From: Dipetalonema caudispina
Taxonomy: Eukaryota > Nematoda > Chromadorea > Rhabditida > Onchocercidae
Assembly (NCBI GenBank): GCA_013365325.1
Contig: JABVXV010000085.1
Span: forward strand, 1 to 64,000
Length of the DNA stretch: 64,000 nt
Direction of reading: 5' to 3'
The number at the start of each line of letters is the position of its first letter. Within the stretch, counting starts at the first letter, position 1. Both the position numbers and the translations under genes were made by a program. The notes beneath the pieces were generated by a model that was not told where the DNA came from, ran no database searches, and worked only from the letters and a program-made list of their open reading frames with translations. Shown one piece after another: positions 63,724 to 64,000 of the stretch.

Positions 63724-64000
63724 CTACAGATGTTTCAACCGTCTCTCCAATTCCTCCACCAAGCTATCTCGAGGTATATCCTGGAACATTCCAATTTTGT
63801 TACAAAACATTAAATAACAACAAAATAATATCGTTTACAGTATCGTTTTCATAATAAATATTTTAATCATTAAGTCGGTATAAGCAAAATTTTAATGCCA
63901 TATAAGCAAAGACTTAATTTCAAACTGAAATCGAAATTTAATCGGAAAACTTTGAATCAACATGATACCTCTTCAGCACGAGAAGGGACATCCCTCAATT
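63724..64000 (-). CDS. Partial gene: last two exons, 5' part beyond the window
   Basis: Exon 64000-63969 (cut by the window edge) ends LRDVPSRAEE at a GAG|GTATCA donor. The last exon, 63780-63724, follows TTCCAG in phase 0 and reads DIPRDSLVEELERRLKHL to TAG. The tail is charged and predicted helical. Too little is visible to name the protein. Confidence 0.6.

Noticed and set aside
1..64000. tRNA, rRNA, CRISPR, transposon or viral genes
   Set aside because: No cloverleaf-like B-box context, rRNA cores, spaced direct repeats, terminal repeats with transposase, or viral domains were seen by eye; a tRNAscan and repeat-library search would be the decisive tests.

Overview
The window looks like a nematode chromosome segment, most likely from a filarial or other spirurid worm. 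This is inferred from the very AT-rich sequence with many long A/T runs, short exons separated by AT-rich introns with GT..TTTCAG-type junctions, candidate spliced-leader acceptors just upstream of start codons, and the proteins themselves (a two-DNA-binding-domain E2F, nematode-type PAN-domain and cysteine-rich secreted proteins). All genes are split, so the models were built by matching donors, acceptors and codon phase by eye. No rRNA, tRNA, CRISPR array or recognisable transposon was seen.

Layout. 2338-8846 (-): an atypical E2F7/8-type repressor (efl-3-like), at least 16 exons, including a 12-nt microexon and a degenerate 22-residue repeat in its N-terminus. 8847-20253: a gene-poor stretch with E2F-like and palindromic sites, microsatellites and small tandem repeats. 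20254-23375 (-): a 335-aa single-doublecortin-domain protein in nine phase-consistent exons. 25464-25673 (+): a small ORF containing a perfect 27-bp tandem duplication. 26292-27484 (-): dUTPase (189 aa). 27807-28079 (+): a possible small secreted protein, divergent from dUTPase. 29231-29572: a 100-N assembly gap flanked by two identical 121-bp copies. 31729-36453 (+): a 251-aa cysteine-rich secreted or membrane protein in six exons. 36454-45206: mostly satellite-like sequence (large TTA array, CT arrays, a 28-bp minisatellite, a hairpin cluster) with two orphan plus-strand exon candidates. 45207-47042 (+): a Y-box / cold-shock-domain RGG protein. 48889-57956 (-): Timeless (tim-1), about 25 exons and 1083-1118 aa. 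59898-61349 (-): a 115-aa secreted single PAN/apple-domain protein. 63724-64000 (-): the last two exons of a gene that continues past the window.

Functional theme. Three minus-strand genes belong to S-phase biology: an E2F repressor, dUTPase (which keeps dUTP out of DNA; a classical E2F target elsewhere) and Timeless (replication-fork protection). Their proximity may be chance. I found no previously undescribed multi-gene system. The most interesting items are the structure of the E2F gene, the alternative Timeless 3' ends, the cysteine-rich secreted proteins, the hairpin cluster at 42414-42547, the 28-bp minisatellite and the duplicated gap flanks.
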